Part shown: positions 43,827-52,038 of the stretch, piece by piece
Position numbering within the stretch: position 1 is the first letter of the stretch
How the letters are laid out: every line of letters begins with the position of its first letter
The notes under the pieces: generated by a model
What the model saw: the letters and a program-made list of their open reading frames with translations, nothing else
Database searches by the model: none
What the model was told of the DNA's origin: nothing
Assembly (NCBI RefSeq): GCF_900115225.1
Contig: NZ_FOVR01000011.1
Location: forward strand, 1-64,000
From: Cohaesibacter marisflavi
GTDB taxonomy: Bacteria; Pseudomonadota; Alphaproteobacteria; Rhizobiales; Cohaesibacteraceae
DNA length: 64,000 nt
Direction of reading: 5' to 3'
Translations under genes and position numbers: made by a program

Positions 43827-44705
43827 CTAAAACTCAATGTCTTTGGCCCACGGCATCGCTTCTTGCGCGCCCGAAGCCAGACAAGCCTTGGCGGATGCGA
43901 CTACGGCCGTTTCGACTGCATCTTTGTAGGAAAGCTCGTTGTGCAATCCAGCAGCCAGATAACCGCAAAAGGTGTCCCCAGCGCCGACGGTATCAACAGG
44001 ATCAATAGCCGGAGGTCGGATATGGCTGCTTTCGCCGACACCCGCGAGAATCGCGCCATCAGCCCCGAGTGTAAGAGCCAACGCCTTGCCTGTTTGCTGG
44101 CACCATTGGTCGGCAGCATTCGATGACGCTTCAAGGCCGGCAATTTTCTCGAACTCAGTTTCGTTGACGATAATCAGGTCAGCCTGCGCAACGGCATCCC
44201 CACTATCGGCCAACACAGGCGCGACATTGAGGATAGACATAGCTCCAGCCTGCTTTGCCATGCAAAGAGCCGTCAACGTGGCCTCTTGCGGAATCTCCTG
44301 TTGAAGCACAACGAGGTCGCTATTATTCAGACCTTGCAGATACTTCTTCACCATCTCTGAAGAAACAGCTTCATTGGCTCCGGGAAGCACAGCAATCGAG
44401 TTTTCACCCTTTGCGTCTATTTCAATGATCGCAATACCGGTCGGCATCTCCGTTCTTTCAACGCCCGAAAGATCAACGCCATCTTGAGCCAGGAATTTGG
44501 TCGCCAGTTCACCGTCCAAGTCTCTTCCCGAACAAGCGATCATACGCACCGGCGCGCCAGCACGCTGTGCTGCAACAGCCTGATTAGCTCCCTTACCGCC
44601 AGGACTTTTGACGAGCGAAGAGCCAAGGACAGTTTCACCCGGCAGAGGCAAAGCCTCCAGCCGAGCGACATAGTCCAGGTTAATAGAACCTACTATATAT
44701 ATCAT
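43827..44705 (-). CDS. Ribokinase-family (PfkB) sugar kinase
   Basis: 292-aa cytosolic kinase. Ribokinase features are present: IYIVGSINLDYV, the GGKGANQAVAAQRAGA motif, LQQEIPQEATLTAL, and DTVGAGDTFCGYLAAGL with the catalytic Asp. It looks closest to RbsK in layout, but the context (TRAP importer, dehydrogenase, RpiB-like isomerase) leaves its sugar open. Last gene of the island operon. The chosen ATG is eight bases after the isomerase stop. Confidence 0.9.
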   Translation of the reverse strand: MIYIVGSINLDYVARLEALPLPGETVLGSSLVKSPGGKGANQAVAAQRAGAPVRMIACSGRDLDGELATKFLAQDGVDLSGVERTEMPTGIAIIEIDAKGENSIAVLPGANEAVSSEMVKKYLQGLNNSDLVVLQQEIPQEATLTALCMAKQAGAMSILNVAPVLADSGDAVAQADLIIVNETEFEKIAGLEASSNAADQWCQQTGKALALTLGADGAILAGVGESSHIRPPAIDPVDTVGAGDTFCGYLAAGLHNELSYKDAVETAVVASAKACLASGAQEAMPWAKDIEF

Positions 44706-44713
44706 AAGGTTGC

Positions 44714-45160
44714 TTAGCCCTTGAGTTCCATCTCTGAAAGCTTGCAGACACGGCGGCGGAATTCCTCGCTGGTAGAGAATTCCGCTTCCAGAAATGCTGA
44801 AACCAGATCTCGGGCCAGCCACAACCCAACAATTTGCGCCCCAATACAGAGAACGTTGACATTGTCATGTTCAACACATTGATGGGCAGAATGCACGTCA
44901 TGCCCAACAGCAGCACGGATACCGGCCCTCTTGTTGGCGGCAATAGCTGCTCCCACCCCTGTGCCACAAACCATGATGCCCCTCTCCGCCTTGCCTTCGA
45001 GCAGAAAATCAACGAGCGCGTTGGCAACATCAGGGAAGTCGACTTCGCCAGCATCATAGCAGCCTACGTCAGTTACCTCGTGACCTAAAGCCTCGATATG
45101 CGTAATAATATCGGCCTTGAGCGGAAATCCCGCATGGTCTGAACCCATTACAATTTTCAT
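44714..45160 (-). CDS. RpiB/LacAB-family sugar-phosphate isomerase
   Basis: 148-aa enzyme with the RpiB fingerprints: GSDHAGFPLK at the start (His in loop), VDFPDVANALVDFLLEGKAERGIMVCGTGVG with the active Cys-x-Gly-Thr-Gly, and NVLCIGAQIVG. Members convert aldose to ketose phosphates (ribose 5-P, allose 6-P, erythrose 4-P and others). In this operon it would act between the dehydrogenase and kinase steps or after the kinase. Confidence 0.92.
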   Translation of the reverse strand: MKIVMGSDHAGFPLKADIITHIEALGHEVTDVGCYDAGEVDFPDVANALVDFLLEGKAERGIMVCGTGVGAAIAANKRAGIRAAVGHDVHSAHQCVEHDNVNVLCIGAQIVGLWLARDLVSAFLEAEFSTSEEFRRRVCKLSEMELKG

Positions 45161-45200
45161 ATGTTTTATTCCGTTTGATCGTTTTCCGGTCTAAAGGTGA

Positions 45201-46103
45201 CTATTCCTGATTGGTCAGCCTGTCGTATGTGCGGAACATGGCCTGGTTGCCATTGGATCCTTCTCCATGGGCTCGTGCTTCAAGATAGAGAGCTGTAGCC
45301 ATCGCCAAACCAGGCAGGGCCAGCCCCTTCTCGAATGCGGCCTCGCCTGCGAGGCGCAAGTCCTTAAGCTGCAAATCGATCCGGAAGCCAGCACTGTCAT
45401 CCTTGGCAATGACCTGAGGTCCAAGATTCTCAAGCATCCATGACGCGGCAGCCCCGCCCATCAGCGTATTACGCAATAGATCGAGGTCAGCACCCTGAGC
45501 ACGACAGAGGGCAAAAGCTTCACACATGGCCTGAATATGAACACCAACCATCAACTGGTTGCACATCTTGAAGACCTGCCCCATGCCCAGTTTGCCGGCA
45601 TGGGTGATCGTCGTTCCCATGGCACTGAGCACTGGCTGAGCCCGTTCAAAGGCCACATCAGAACCGCCACACATGATGGAAAGCGTACCGCCGATTGCCC
45701 CCTTGACGCCACCGCTAACCGGCGCATCTAACAGCTCAACGCCATTTTTAGCCAGTTGTTCTCCAATTGCCTGAATGCCCGATGCTGAAATTGTACTCAT
45801 ATCAATAACAAGCATGCCAGAAGGAAGGATATTCCCGATTCCGCCATCCCCCAGCAGCACACTCTGCACATGCGGTGTATCCGGAAGCATGGTGACAATG
45901 GCATCAACACCTTCAACTGCGTCAGCAAGAGTTTCGGCAACTTCGACTCCATCGCTGCGCAGGTTTTCTACCGCCACTGGGCTGAGGTCGAAGGCTTTGA
46001 CAGAGAAACCCGATTTACGAAGGTTGGCAATCATAGGCCGGCCCATAACGCCAGCGCCAATGAAAGCGACAGATGACATACCCTCTACAGCTCGTTCAGT
46101 CAT
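45201..46103 (-). CDS. Beta-hydroxyacid dehydrogenase (3-hydroxyisobutyrate dehydrogenase family)
   Basis: 300-aa NAD(P)-dependent dehydrogenase. Rossmann loop GAGVMGRPMIANL near residues 17-29; substrate loop DAPVSGGVKGAIGGTLSIMCGG near 123-144; catalytic Lys in KMCNQLMVG near 182. Enzymes of this family oxidise 3-hydroxyacids, including tetronates (LtnD type). The gene overlaps DctQ by eight bases. With the neighbouring TRAP transporter it points to an imported hydroxyacid or sugar acid; a specific substrate cannot be read. Confidence 0.9.
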   Translation of the reverse strand: MTERAVEGMSSVAFIGAGVMGRPMIANLRKSGFSVKAFDLSPVAVENLRSDGVEVAETLADAVEGVDAIVTMLPDTPHVQSVLLGDGGIGNILPSGMLVIDMSTISASGIQAIGEQLAKNGVELLDAPVSGGVKGAIGGTLSIMCGGSDVAFERAQPVLSAMGTTITHAGKLGMGQVFKMCNQLMVGVHIQAMCEAFALCRAQGADLDLLRNTLMGGAAASWMLENLGPQVIAKDDSAGFRIDLQLKDLRLAGEAAFEKGLALPGLAMATALYLEARAHGEGSNGNQAMFRTYDRLTNQE

Positions 46104-46584
46104 GTTGAGGATCCTTTCTTACGAGTTGATTTTCAAGAATAAAGAGAATTGAGATAGCCGCGGAAACAGGAATGATCAGGTAGACCCATCCAAGCGGTAG
46201 CCTTAGAACCGGGGTGAACTGACCAAAGGCACTCTCTGCGAATTCAATGCCGTACCAGGCAACGCCAGCCATGGAGACCACACACAGCAGATCAACCAGA
46301 TGCCCGAAAACGCGTGCGGCAAGCTCGCCAAATCCTTCCACGATAATCGTGGTCGCCAAATGCGAGCGAAATCTGAAACCAAGAGCAATACCACTGAAGA
46401 TAGCCACAACGAAGCAAGACATCAGGATGTCATCAAGCCAAAGCACTGACATGGAGAGTAAACTGCGAACAAAAACCTGAATGCCAACACAGAAGAACAT
46501 GGAGGTCAAAGCCACTCCAAGCAGCACAGCCGTAATTTTCGCTAGCCAACGGCATAGGCTAAGATAGGGAGCAAACAGTCTCAT
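46096..46584 (-). CDS. dctQ: TRAP transporter small permease (DctQ)
   Basis: 162-aa membrane protein with four hydrophobic helices (RWLAKITAVLLGVALTSMFFC, VLWLDDILMSCFVVAIFSGIA, and two more near the C-terminus). The pattern RFRSHLATTIIVE is typical of DctQ. The start overlaps the large-permease stop (ATGA); a longer reading from 46722 lies inside that gene. Confidence 0.9.
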   Translation of the reverse strand: MRLFAPYLSLCRWLAKITAVLLGVALTSMFFCVGIQVFVRSLLSMSVLWLDDILMSCFVVAIFSGIALGFRFRSHLATTIIVEGFGELAARVFGHLVDLLCVVSMAGVAWYGIEFAESAFGQFTPVLRLPLGWVYLIIPVSAAISILFILENQLVRKDPQHD

Positions 46585-47855
46585 GGCGTCACCCATGTCA
46601 CGATAGAAGGGAAGATCCAGATCAGCATCGTCACGAAAAGCATTGCCAGAATGAAGGGTACGCATTCCCTGGCTACGTCCCAGACCCGTACGGGGCAGAT
46701 TGACGAAACAACAAAGAGACACAACCCCACTGGCGGAGTGATCAGTCCTATCGCGAGCACCACCAAGATAATCATTGTAGCAACCAGAGGATCAACACCT
46801 ACCTGATTGAACAGGGGAATGATGATAGGCCCAGCCATAAGAATGGTAGTTGTTGTGTCAAGGAACATTCCCAAAACAAACATCAAGACTGAAACCGCTA
46901 TGATGAAGCCAAGCGGAGAATCCGAAATTCCCAGTATCAGGTTACCAATCTGCGCAGGCACGCCGGCCACTGTCAGGAAAAAGGAAAATACTGTGGCACC
47001 ACAGATGATGAACATGATTGTGGCACTTGTTATGCCCGCCTTTACGACGATCCGACCCAGTTGTGCAGGTTTCATTTCGCGATAGACAACAAAGCTGACC
47101 ACCAGGGAATAGGCAAGCACAACAACCGAGGCTTCCGTTGGCGTGAAGACACCACTCAGAATACCACCGACAATCAGGACCGGCGCTCCGATAGCCAAAA
47201 GACCATCCATCAGTGAGGAAACGAAATAGGAGGTATTAAAGGCTCGAAATCCCCTTTGATATCCCCTTTTCTGACAGATCCATGTACTGACCAACGACAT
47301 GGCAACCGTGATCAGAATGCCCGGAATAATCCCTGCCATAAATAGCTCGTTTAGCGATTGTCCGGAGATGAAACTCCAGACAATCATGGGAATAGACGGC
47401 GGGATAATCATCCCTACAGGCGAGGTTGCGGCAGTAATGGCGGCACTATATTCCCGCGAATATCCTTCGCGCTCCATCGCAGGGATCATCACTGATCCAA
47501 CAGCCGATGTGTCAGCCACCGCAGACCCTGAAATGCCGCCAAAGATCATCGAAGCACCGATATTGGCATTGGCAAGCCCACCTGGAAGAAACCCGAAGCA
47601 AGCATCGCAAAAGCCGATCAGTCGCTTGGAGATACCTCCAGCTTCCATCACAGCGCCCGCCAGAATGAAAAAGGGAATTGCCAAAAGGACATAGCTTTCC
47701 GAGCCTGCGACAAATCTCTGAATAACGATGAGAATTGGAAACTCAAGAAGCCACAGCCCCAAAGCTCCGGACAAAAGCAGAGCAAGAGCGATTGGAACGC
47801 CGCTCAACAGCAAAGCCATGAGCGCGCCCAACGCATAAATTGCTTCGGGAGACAT
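46581..47855 (-). CDS. dctM: TRAP transporter large permease (DctM)
   Basis: 424-aa inner-membrane protein with about twelve helices. It has the DctM features: GVPIALALLLSG, PFFILAGAVMEAGGISKRLI, the block ANIGASMIFGGISGSAVADTSAVGSVMIP (pieces) and FLDTTTTILMAGPIIIPL. It imports an organic anion with Na+, using the binding protein downstream-labelled DctP. Upstream is a stem-loop that separates it from DctP. Confidence 0.94.
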   Translation of the reverse strand: MSPEAIYALGALMALLLSGVPIALALLLSGALGLWLLEFPILIVIQRFVAGSESYVLLAIPFFILAGAVMEAGGISKRLIGFCDACFGFLPGGLANANIGASMIFGGISGSAVADTSAVGSVMIPAMEREGYSREYSAAITAATSPVGMIIPPSIPMIVWSFISGQSLNELFMAGIIPGILITVAMSLVSTWICQKRGYQRGFRAFNTSYFVSSLMDGLLAIGAPVLIVGGILSGVFTPTEASVVVLAYSLVVSFVVYREMKPAQLGRIVVKAGITSATIMFIICGATVFSFFLTVAGVPAQIGNLILGISDSPLGFIIAVSVLMFVLGMFLDTTTTILMAGPIIIPLFNQVGVDPLVATMIILVVLAIGLITPPVGLCLFVVSSICPVRVWDVARECVPFILAMLFVTMLIWIFPSIVTWVTP

Positions 47856-47874
47856 CTGTTATACCTCTAGTAAG

Positions 47875-47898
47875 AGAAGAGCCCTGGGTGGCTCTTCT
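47875..47898 (-). repeat. Stem-loop between DctP and DctM genes
   Basis: AGAAGAGCC pairs perfectly with GGCTCTTCT over a six-base loop and no T-run follows. It lies between binding-protein and permease genes, as do many hairpins that protect binding-protein mRNA. Confidence 0.65.
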
Positions 47899-47912
47899 CA
47901 GGTCTTTTGCGA

Positions 47913-48908
47913 TCAGCGAGCTGCATCAATGGCATCGAGCCATTTGCCAGCTGCGTCGCCATATTCGCTCTTCAAGGCAGAGAGGCCCTTCTCTCGGAAA
48001 ACAGCCAAGAATGCATCAAGGTCAATGTCGTCCGGCTTGATAAGCGTGATCTGATCCTTGATTTGATCCAGCAGCTTTTCTTCATCCTGCACGGCAATAG
48101 AAGGATATTCCGTGGCCACCTCAGAAGCTGCTCGGGTCACTGCATCTTGTTGGTCTTTGTCCAGCTTTTCCCATGCACGAGTACTCATGGACACCATATG
48201 CGGTGAGATACCCCAAGGCACCATGGACAGGGAATCCTGAACTTCATAAAGACGTGCCCCAACAATATTGCCAACAGGGTTATGCTGGCCCTGAACAACA
48301 CCACGCTGAAGGGCAACATAAAGCTCGGAAAAATCGATTGGCGTAGGAATAGCACCAACAGCTTCGGCCATGATGTTGAAGGACGGAACGTTCGGATTAC
48401 GGATCTTTACGCCTTTAAGATCCGATGGGGATTTGACCTCCACATCATTCATCGTGATATAGCGAAAGCCACCATGCGGAACGACGAAAAGAGTTTTAAC
48501 ACCCGCATCCTGTTCAAAGGCTTCCATAAGGGCTTTACCTTTGTCACTGGAGAAGAAGTTCGTGAAATGATCCAGGCTCGAATAGAGCATCGGGGCCTCA
48601 AGAGCGCCAGCCCAAGGCACAAAATAGGAAAATGTGCCAGCAACAGTCATATCAAGAGTGCCACTGCGCACCCCATCCTGAAGCTGACGCTCGTTACCAA
48701 GCGTGCTCGAATTGAAAATCTGGAGCTTGACGCTGCCTGCACTGTAGTCCTGCACTTTTTGTGCAAACAAATCCGCAATTGTCTGCTGAGGGCTAACTGG
48801 AGCCCCGACATGACCAAGACGCAACGTCACGTTACCGGCAAGGGCGGTTCCCGCCATCAAAGCGCTGGCCAACAAGGCTCCAAAAACTGGATTTACTAAA
48901 ATTCTCAT
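47913..48908 (-). CDS. dctP: TRAP transporter substrate-binding protein (DctP)
   Basis: 331-aa exported protein with a Sec signal peptide ending GTALAGN. Family features: TLRLGHVGAPVSPQQ, FAQKVQDYSAGSVKLQIFNSSTLGNERQLQDGVRSGTLDM (in pieces), and GVKIRNPNVPSFN with the conserved Arg that clamps a carboxylate. That Arg supports a carboxylated substrate. The start chosen has GGGAGG upstream and yields the signal peptide; 36 bases separate it from the regulator gene. Confidence 0.93.
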   Translation of the reverse strand: MRILVNPVFGALLASALMAGTALAGNVTLRLGHVGAPVSPQQTIADLFAQKVQDYSAGSVKLQIFNSSTLGNERQLQDGVRSGTLDMTVAGTFSYFVPWAGALEAPMLYSSLDHFTNFFSSDKGKALMEAFEQDAGVKTLFVVPHGGFRYITMNDVEVKSPSDLKGVKIRNPNVPSFNIMAEAVGAIPTPIDFSELYVALQRGVVQGQHNPVGNIVGARLYEVQDSLSMVPWGISPHMVSMSTRAWEKLDKDQQDAVTRAASEVATEYPSIAVQDEEKLLDQIKDQITLIKPDDIDLDAFLAVFREKGLSALKSEYGDAAGKWLDAIDAAR

Positions 48909-48944
48909 ATTTTCCTCCCGTATGAGATTTTTCAATTTCGTGAC

Positions 48945-49652
48945 TTAGCCACGCTGGAGAGACATCCTCATGCGAATGGCTCGTCCTATTTCGAAATGCT
49001 CACGAATGGCGGCTTCAGCCGCATCTGCATTTCCCTCCGTCAGGATGGTCAAGATCCGATAGTGATCATCGATAACCTGCTTGCGGGTTTCTTCATCTGC
49101 CCCGACAAACTCACGCCGGTCAAAATGAGATCGTTTGAGAAGGTCCGCGATAGCCACATAAAGAGTTCGCAGCGCAGGAGATGCGCTCGCCTCAACCAAC
49201 GCCATGTGAAAATTGTAATCAGCCTGAGATCCGGCGACAGGATCAGTAATCGTGTCTGCGATCTCGTCGGCATAACGACGCATTTTTTCAAAACCAGAAA
49301 TGGTCGAACGCGTCACAACAAGCCGGGCGGCCTGACATTCAACCGCAATTCGCGCTTCCATCACATCATCCCCTTGCTGCGCAAGAGCAAAACTGACGAA
49401 GTCACCCAAAACGTTGATGTCGGGTGTGCGCACGATCGAACCGACACCGTGGCGGATTTCGATAACACTCAAAATGGAAAGTGCCCTTAACGCCTCCCTA
49501 AGAACGGGACGGCTCACCTCAAGCATCTGACAAAGGTCTCGCTCGGGCAGCAGAACATCTCCTTCCTTAAGGGCACCAGACAGAAGCTGCTCCCGCAAAA
49601 AGTCCATCACACGTTGATAGCCGTTTGTTGTTTTTCTAGCTGTATCTGCCAT
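48945..49652 (-). CDS. GntR-family regulator, FadR/FCD type
   Basis: 235-aa regulator. Winged helix in residues 12-75 (GALKEGDVLLPERDLCQMLEVSRPVLREALRAL in pieces) and FCD effector domain, with DYNFHMALVEAS and the metal-binding histidines in DDHYRIL and REHFEIGR. It is the first gene of the island operon, so probably autoregulates and is released by a sugar acid. An ATG 13 codons upstream is a less likely start. Confidence 0.92.
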   Translation of the reverse strand: MADTARKTTNGYQRVMDFLREQLLSGALKEGDVLLPERDLCQMLEVSRPVLREALRALSILSVIEIRHGVGSIVRTPDINVLGDFVSFALAQQGDDVMEARIAVECQAARLVVTRSTISGFEKMRRYADEIADTITDPVAGSQADYNFHMALVEASASPALRTLYVAIADLLKRSHFDRREFVGADEETRKQVIDDHYRILTILTEGNADAAEAAIREHFEIGRAIRMRMSLQRG

Positions 49653-49824
49653 AATTTTTCCCAAGAGATCGTCTGTGGTATGACCACTCAAACATAACTC
49701 ATCTTCATTTGCAAGGGCAGCACCATAATGCTTAGCCCAAAGGACCAGATTGATATATTCAGGACGCCTTCACCTAAATAACTCGACGCGAAAGAGAGCT
49801 TGTTCTAGTCGCTCAGCAAATTGA

Positions 49825-49847
49825 CTTGGAGAACTGAACTCTCCAAG
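49825..49847. repeat. Inverted repeat upstream of the island operon
   Basis: CTTGGAGA pairs perfectly with TCTCCAAG over seven bases, about 170 bases upstream of the FadR-type gene. It could be an operator or an old terminator; nothing decides. Confidence 0.4.
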
Positions 49848-50179
49848 GGTGTGTATTTTCCATACGCTGGTGAAACCCTGATTATCGTCGATCGACAGAT
49901 CAGATGACCAGTGTTTCTCTTGAAAATCCAGCTATCGGCAAAAGAAAGAAGGCTGCATATCTTCTGCATAGTTCGGTTACTCACTCCCGAAAGGCTGCTT
50001 AAAGGAAGAGGATTTGGCGTCCTCGAATGTTCGCTCTTGCTCGCTTCATAAGAGGCTTCGCACCTGCAGGAAACGTCAGCAATCCGCCCTCGGCGGGCCA
50101 AAAATACTGCGCTTCAATCGAATGTCAGAAATGAGGAAGCTACCTTGTACAGAATTCTGAAAGTCAAATGACCGGATTG

Positions 50180-50343
50180 GGCCGAGGCTGTGTAAAAACT
50201 CAAAATTTTACAAAGCCGCCAGAAACGGTTTTTAAAACTCAGTAGTTTCAATGCAGCAGCAATTACTTTCTTACTCAGTGTTTAACGAAGGAATGGCATT
50301 CTATTGAAATTCTCAATAATCGAGTTTCCACACAGCCTCGGCC
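50180..50343 (-). mobile_element. Internally deleted IS or MITE-like remnant
   Basis: About 164 bases with terminal inverted repeats of 22 bases differing at two sites: GGCCGAGGCTGTGTAAAAACTC at the left and its complement version at the right. Read on the minus strand, the left end encodes a peptide like a transposase C-terminus (LSKKVIAAALKLLSFKNRF) reaching into the repeat, preceded in frame by TAA. GAGGCTGTG ends resemble IS1182- or IS5-type ends, by memory. Confidence 0.6.
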
Positions 50344-50394
50344 GTCAACAGTCAAGAGAGGCTAGCGGCAAACAGATGCCACTAGCTCAATTTT

Positions 50395-50619
50395 CTATTT
50401 CAGAAATGCAGTCTGTGCCCAGTGAGGCATTCCAAACGGTCGGCAATAGTCTCCGAAAATAGCTGTTAGAGGAGCTGTGAGCGGAAAAAACATAAGGAAG
50501 TCGCCGAGTTTGATAGCGATCCAAATCTAATAAATTTAGCCAATGGGTAGCAAGATATAGACGGCGAACATAGTGGTTGAAAGCATTGAGCTTATGACGC
50601 TAGTAATTGTGATTTTCAT
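50395..50619 (-). pseudogene. Decayed small membrane-protein gene
   Basis: Preceded by AAAGGA, a frame begins MKITITSVISSMLSTTMFAV and reaches TAA after 27 codons. After that stop and a TAG two codons later, the same frame is open for 44 more codons, with IWIAIKLGDFLMFFPLTAPL then AIFGDYCRPFGMPHW, and ends at TAG. The parts together look like a hydrophobic small protein of the type with a C-terminal FGxPxW motif. The 27-aa frame alone (50536-50619) could still be translated. Confidence 0.55.
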
Positions 50620-50760
50620 GATTTTTCCTTTCCGCCATTGGTTAGATGACGAACACGGGATCGGTCAAAGCTGAAAATTTCTCTGCAAAATTGACGTGAT
50701 TTTCATCGCCTTTAGGTGCGAGATAACGTGTGTTTGGACTTTGATTGTTTGAGTGAGCCG

Positions 50761-51732
50761 CTAATCAAGAATGTCAATCACATCCTTGACATTCAAGTGC
50801 GTGTAGCGCTGAACGCTGCGGCTATCTCTTTGGCCGATCACCATCATGATTTGGGCTTGATTGAAGCCTTTCTTGGCAACAATCGTGCAACGGGTATGCC
50901 TGAGCTGATATATTCTTACATCTTCGTCTAACCCTGCGTCCCTCCTCGCTCGTCTTACAGCTGTGGTGACACTGTGAGGAGCAACAGGGAACAAGCGGGC
51001 GTTAGGGTGCTTCAGTCCCTTTTGGGCCTCAGCCAAAAGCTCACAAGCCCTGCTGGTTAGTGGAACGCTTCGATCCCCTTCCTTCCCGTGAATGACGTCA
51101 AGAAATCTCTCTGACAAATGCAGGTCTCTAAGTCGCAAACGAGTGATCTCTGTTCGCCTCATGGCAGTTTCGTATGCCAGTTCTATGATTGGTCGCATTC
51201 CAGAAGGGAGTGCATTGATCAGCAGTGCTAATTCCTTTGAAGTGACGATATGGGATCTTGGCGGCGTTGGTTTGGGGACAATGACAAACTCTGCTGGATT
51301 AGCGACAGGCGATTGTCCTTTGGATCTGGCTTCCCTATCAATCCAGCGAAAGACTCACCTTATAAAGACTAGATCGTCATGAACTGTCGTTGGCCCAACC
51401 TTTGTTGAGCGATCCTGTTTGAAGATGTTGATATCAGCAACCGTTATTTTGTCGTATGGCTTGTCCAATGCCGAATGGAATCCAATGATATCAACGCGAC
51501 CGATTTTTAAATGTCGAGAAGGTTTACCAGCTAACACCACATCACAATAGAGTTGGCCCATCTCCCTCCATGTAGGCAGCGAGCCTTTCTTGCCTTTTAG
51601 TTGCGCCTCAATGCGTTCGGCCCATTGGTCCGCTTCTTTCTCTGTCGTAAAGGTTTTCGACAAAGAGGGCTGGCCTTTGGATCGAATTTGGATGTTCCAT
51701 TTGCCGGATTTAAGCTGTCGTTTGGATGGCAT
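50761..51732 (-). pseudogene. Tyrosine-recombinase integrase interrupted by one in-frame TGA
   Basis: The reading frame of 322 sense codons has a single TGA at 51355-51357 (codon 126); both parts are in the same frame. The N-terminal part (QLKSGKWNIQIRSKGQPSLSKTFTT, then KEADQWAERIEA) is an arm-binding type. The C-terminal part has the catalytic Arg in MRRTEI, His-x-x-Arg in LRHTRC and the nucleophile in RYTHL. The stop lies in VFIR-stop-VFRWIDREA, where relatives often have a charged residue; CGA to TGA would explain it. It lies beside the right att repeat, as expected. Confidence 0.85.
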
Positions 51733-51767
51733 GAGTTTACTCCTAAAATTGGTGTAAACCCTTCAGT

Positions 51768-51843
51768 CCTTGCCAAGGTTGGGGTCGTGGGTTCGAATCC
51801 CATCGCCCGCTCCATTACATAAAAGGGTTCAGGAAATTTCCTG
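51768..51843 (+). repeat. Right attachment repeat (attR)
   Basis: The 76-base repeat matches the tRNA-Gly 3' part plus terminator sequence exactly. It lacks the 5' half of a tRNA. It is 35 bases from the integrase start. Confidence 0.9.
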
Positions 51844-52038
51844 AGCCCTTTTTGTTTTTACCCCTTTTCAACAATTTGAAAGCCAGCCTTCGCTCTGGCG
51901 AACAGGCCGGCAATCCGTTGCTTTTTCTCGCTCCCTGATAGGGATGGGCGGGCTTTCTTGTTGTCAGGTGATTGTCATATCAAAGCCGGATCGGTGCGAA
52001 GCCGCAATAACTCGGGGTTATGGCACGTGGTTCTGCCC

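Larger units (their letters stand above)
49653..50394. other. Gene-poor region of island
   Basis: About 740 AT-rich bases. It should hold the operon promoter near the FadR gene. It contains the inverted repeat near 49825 and the IS remnant at 50180-50343. A 98-codon open frame on the minus strand here has no coding character. Confidence 0.5.
42463..51843. mobile_element. Genomic island integrated in tRNA-Gly
   Basis: A 9.4-kb segment bounded by a 76-bp perfect direct repeat, one copy inside the intact tRNA-Gly and the other beside a tyrosine-recombinase gene. Cargo is a regulated TRAP-transporter carbohydrate operon. The rest is AT-richer and poorer in genes than the flanks and full of broken genes. 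The integrase holds an in-frame stop, so the island is probably immobile now. Confidence 0.85.

Noticed and set aside
49805-50101. 98-codon frame on the minus strand
   Set aside because: Composition is not protein-like, no ribosome site, surrounded by decayed sequence.
51355-51357. TGA recoding (selenocysteine or read-through) in the integrase
   Set aside because: No SECIS-like context searched or seen, other nearby genes are broken by ordinary nonsense changes, and CGA to TGA explains it.
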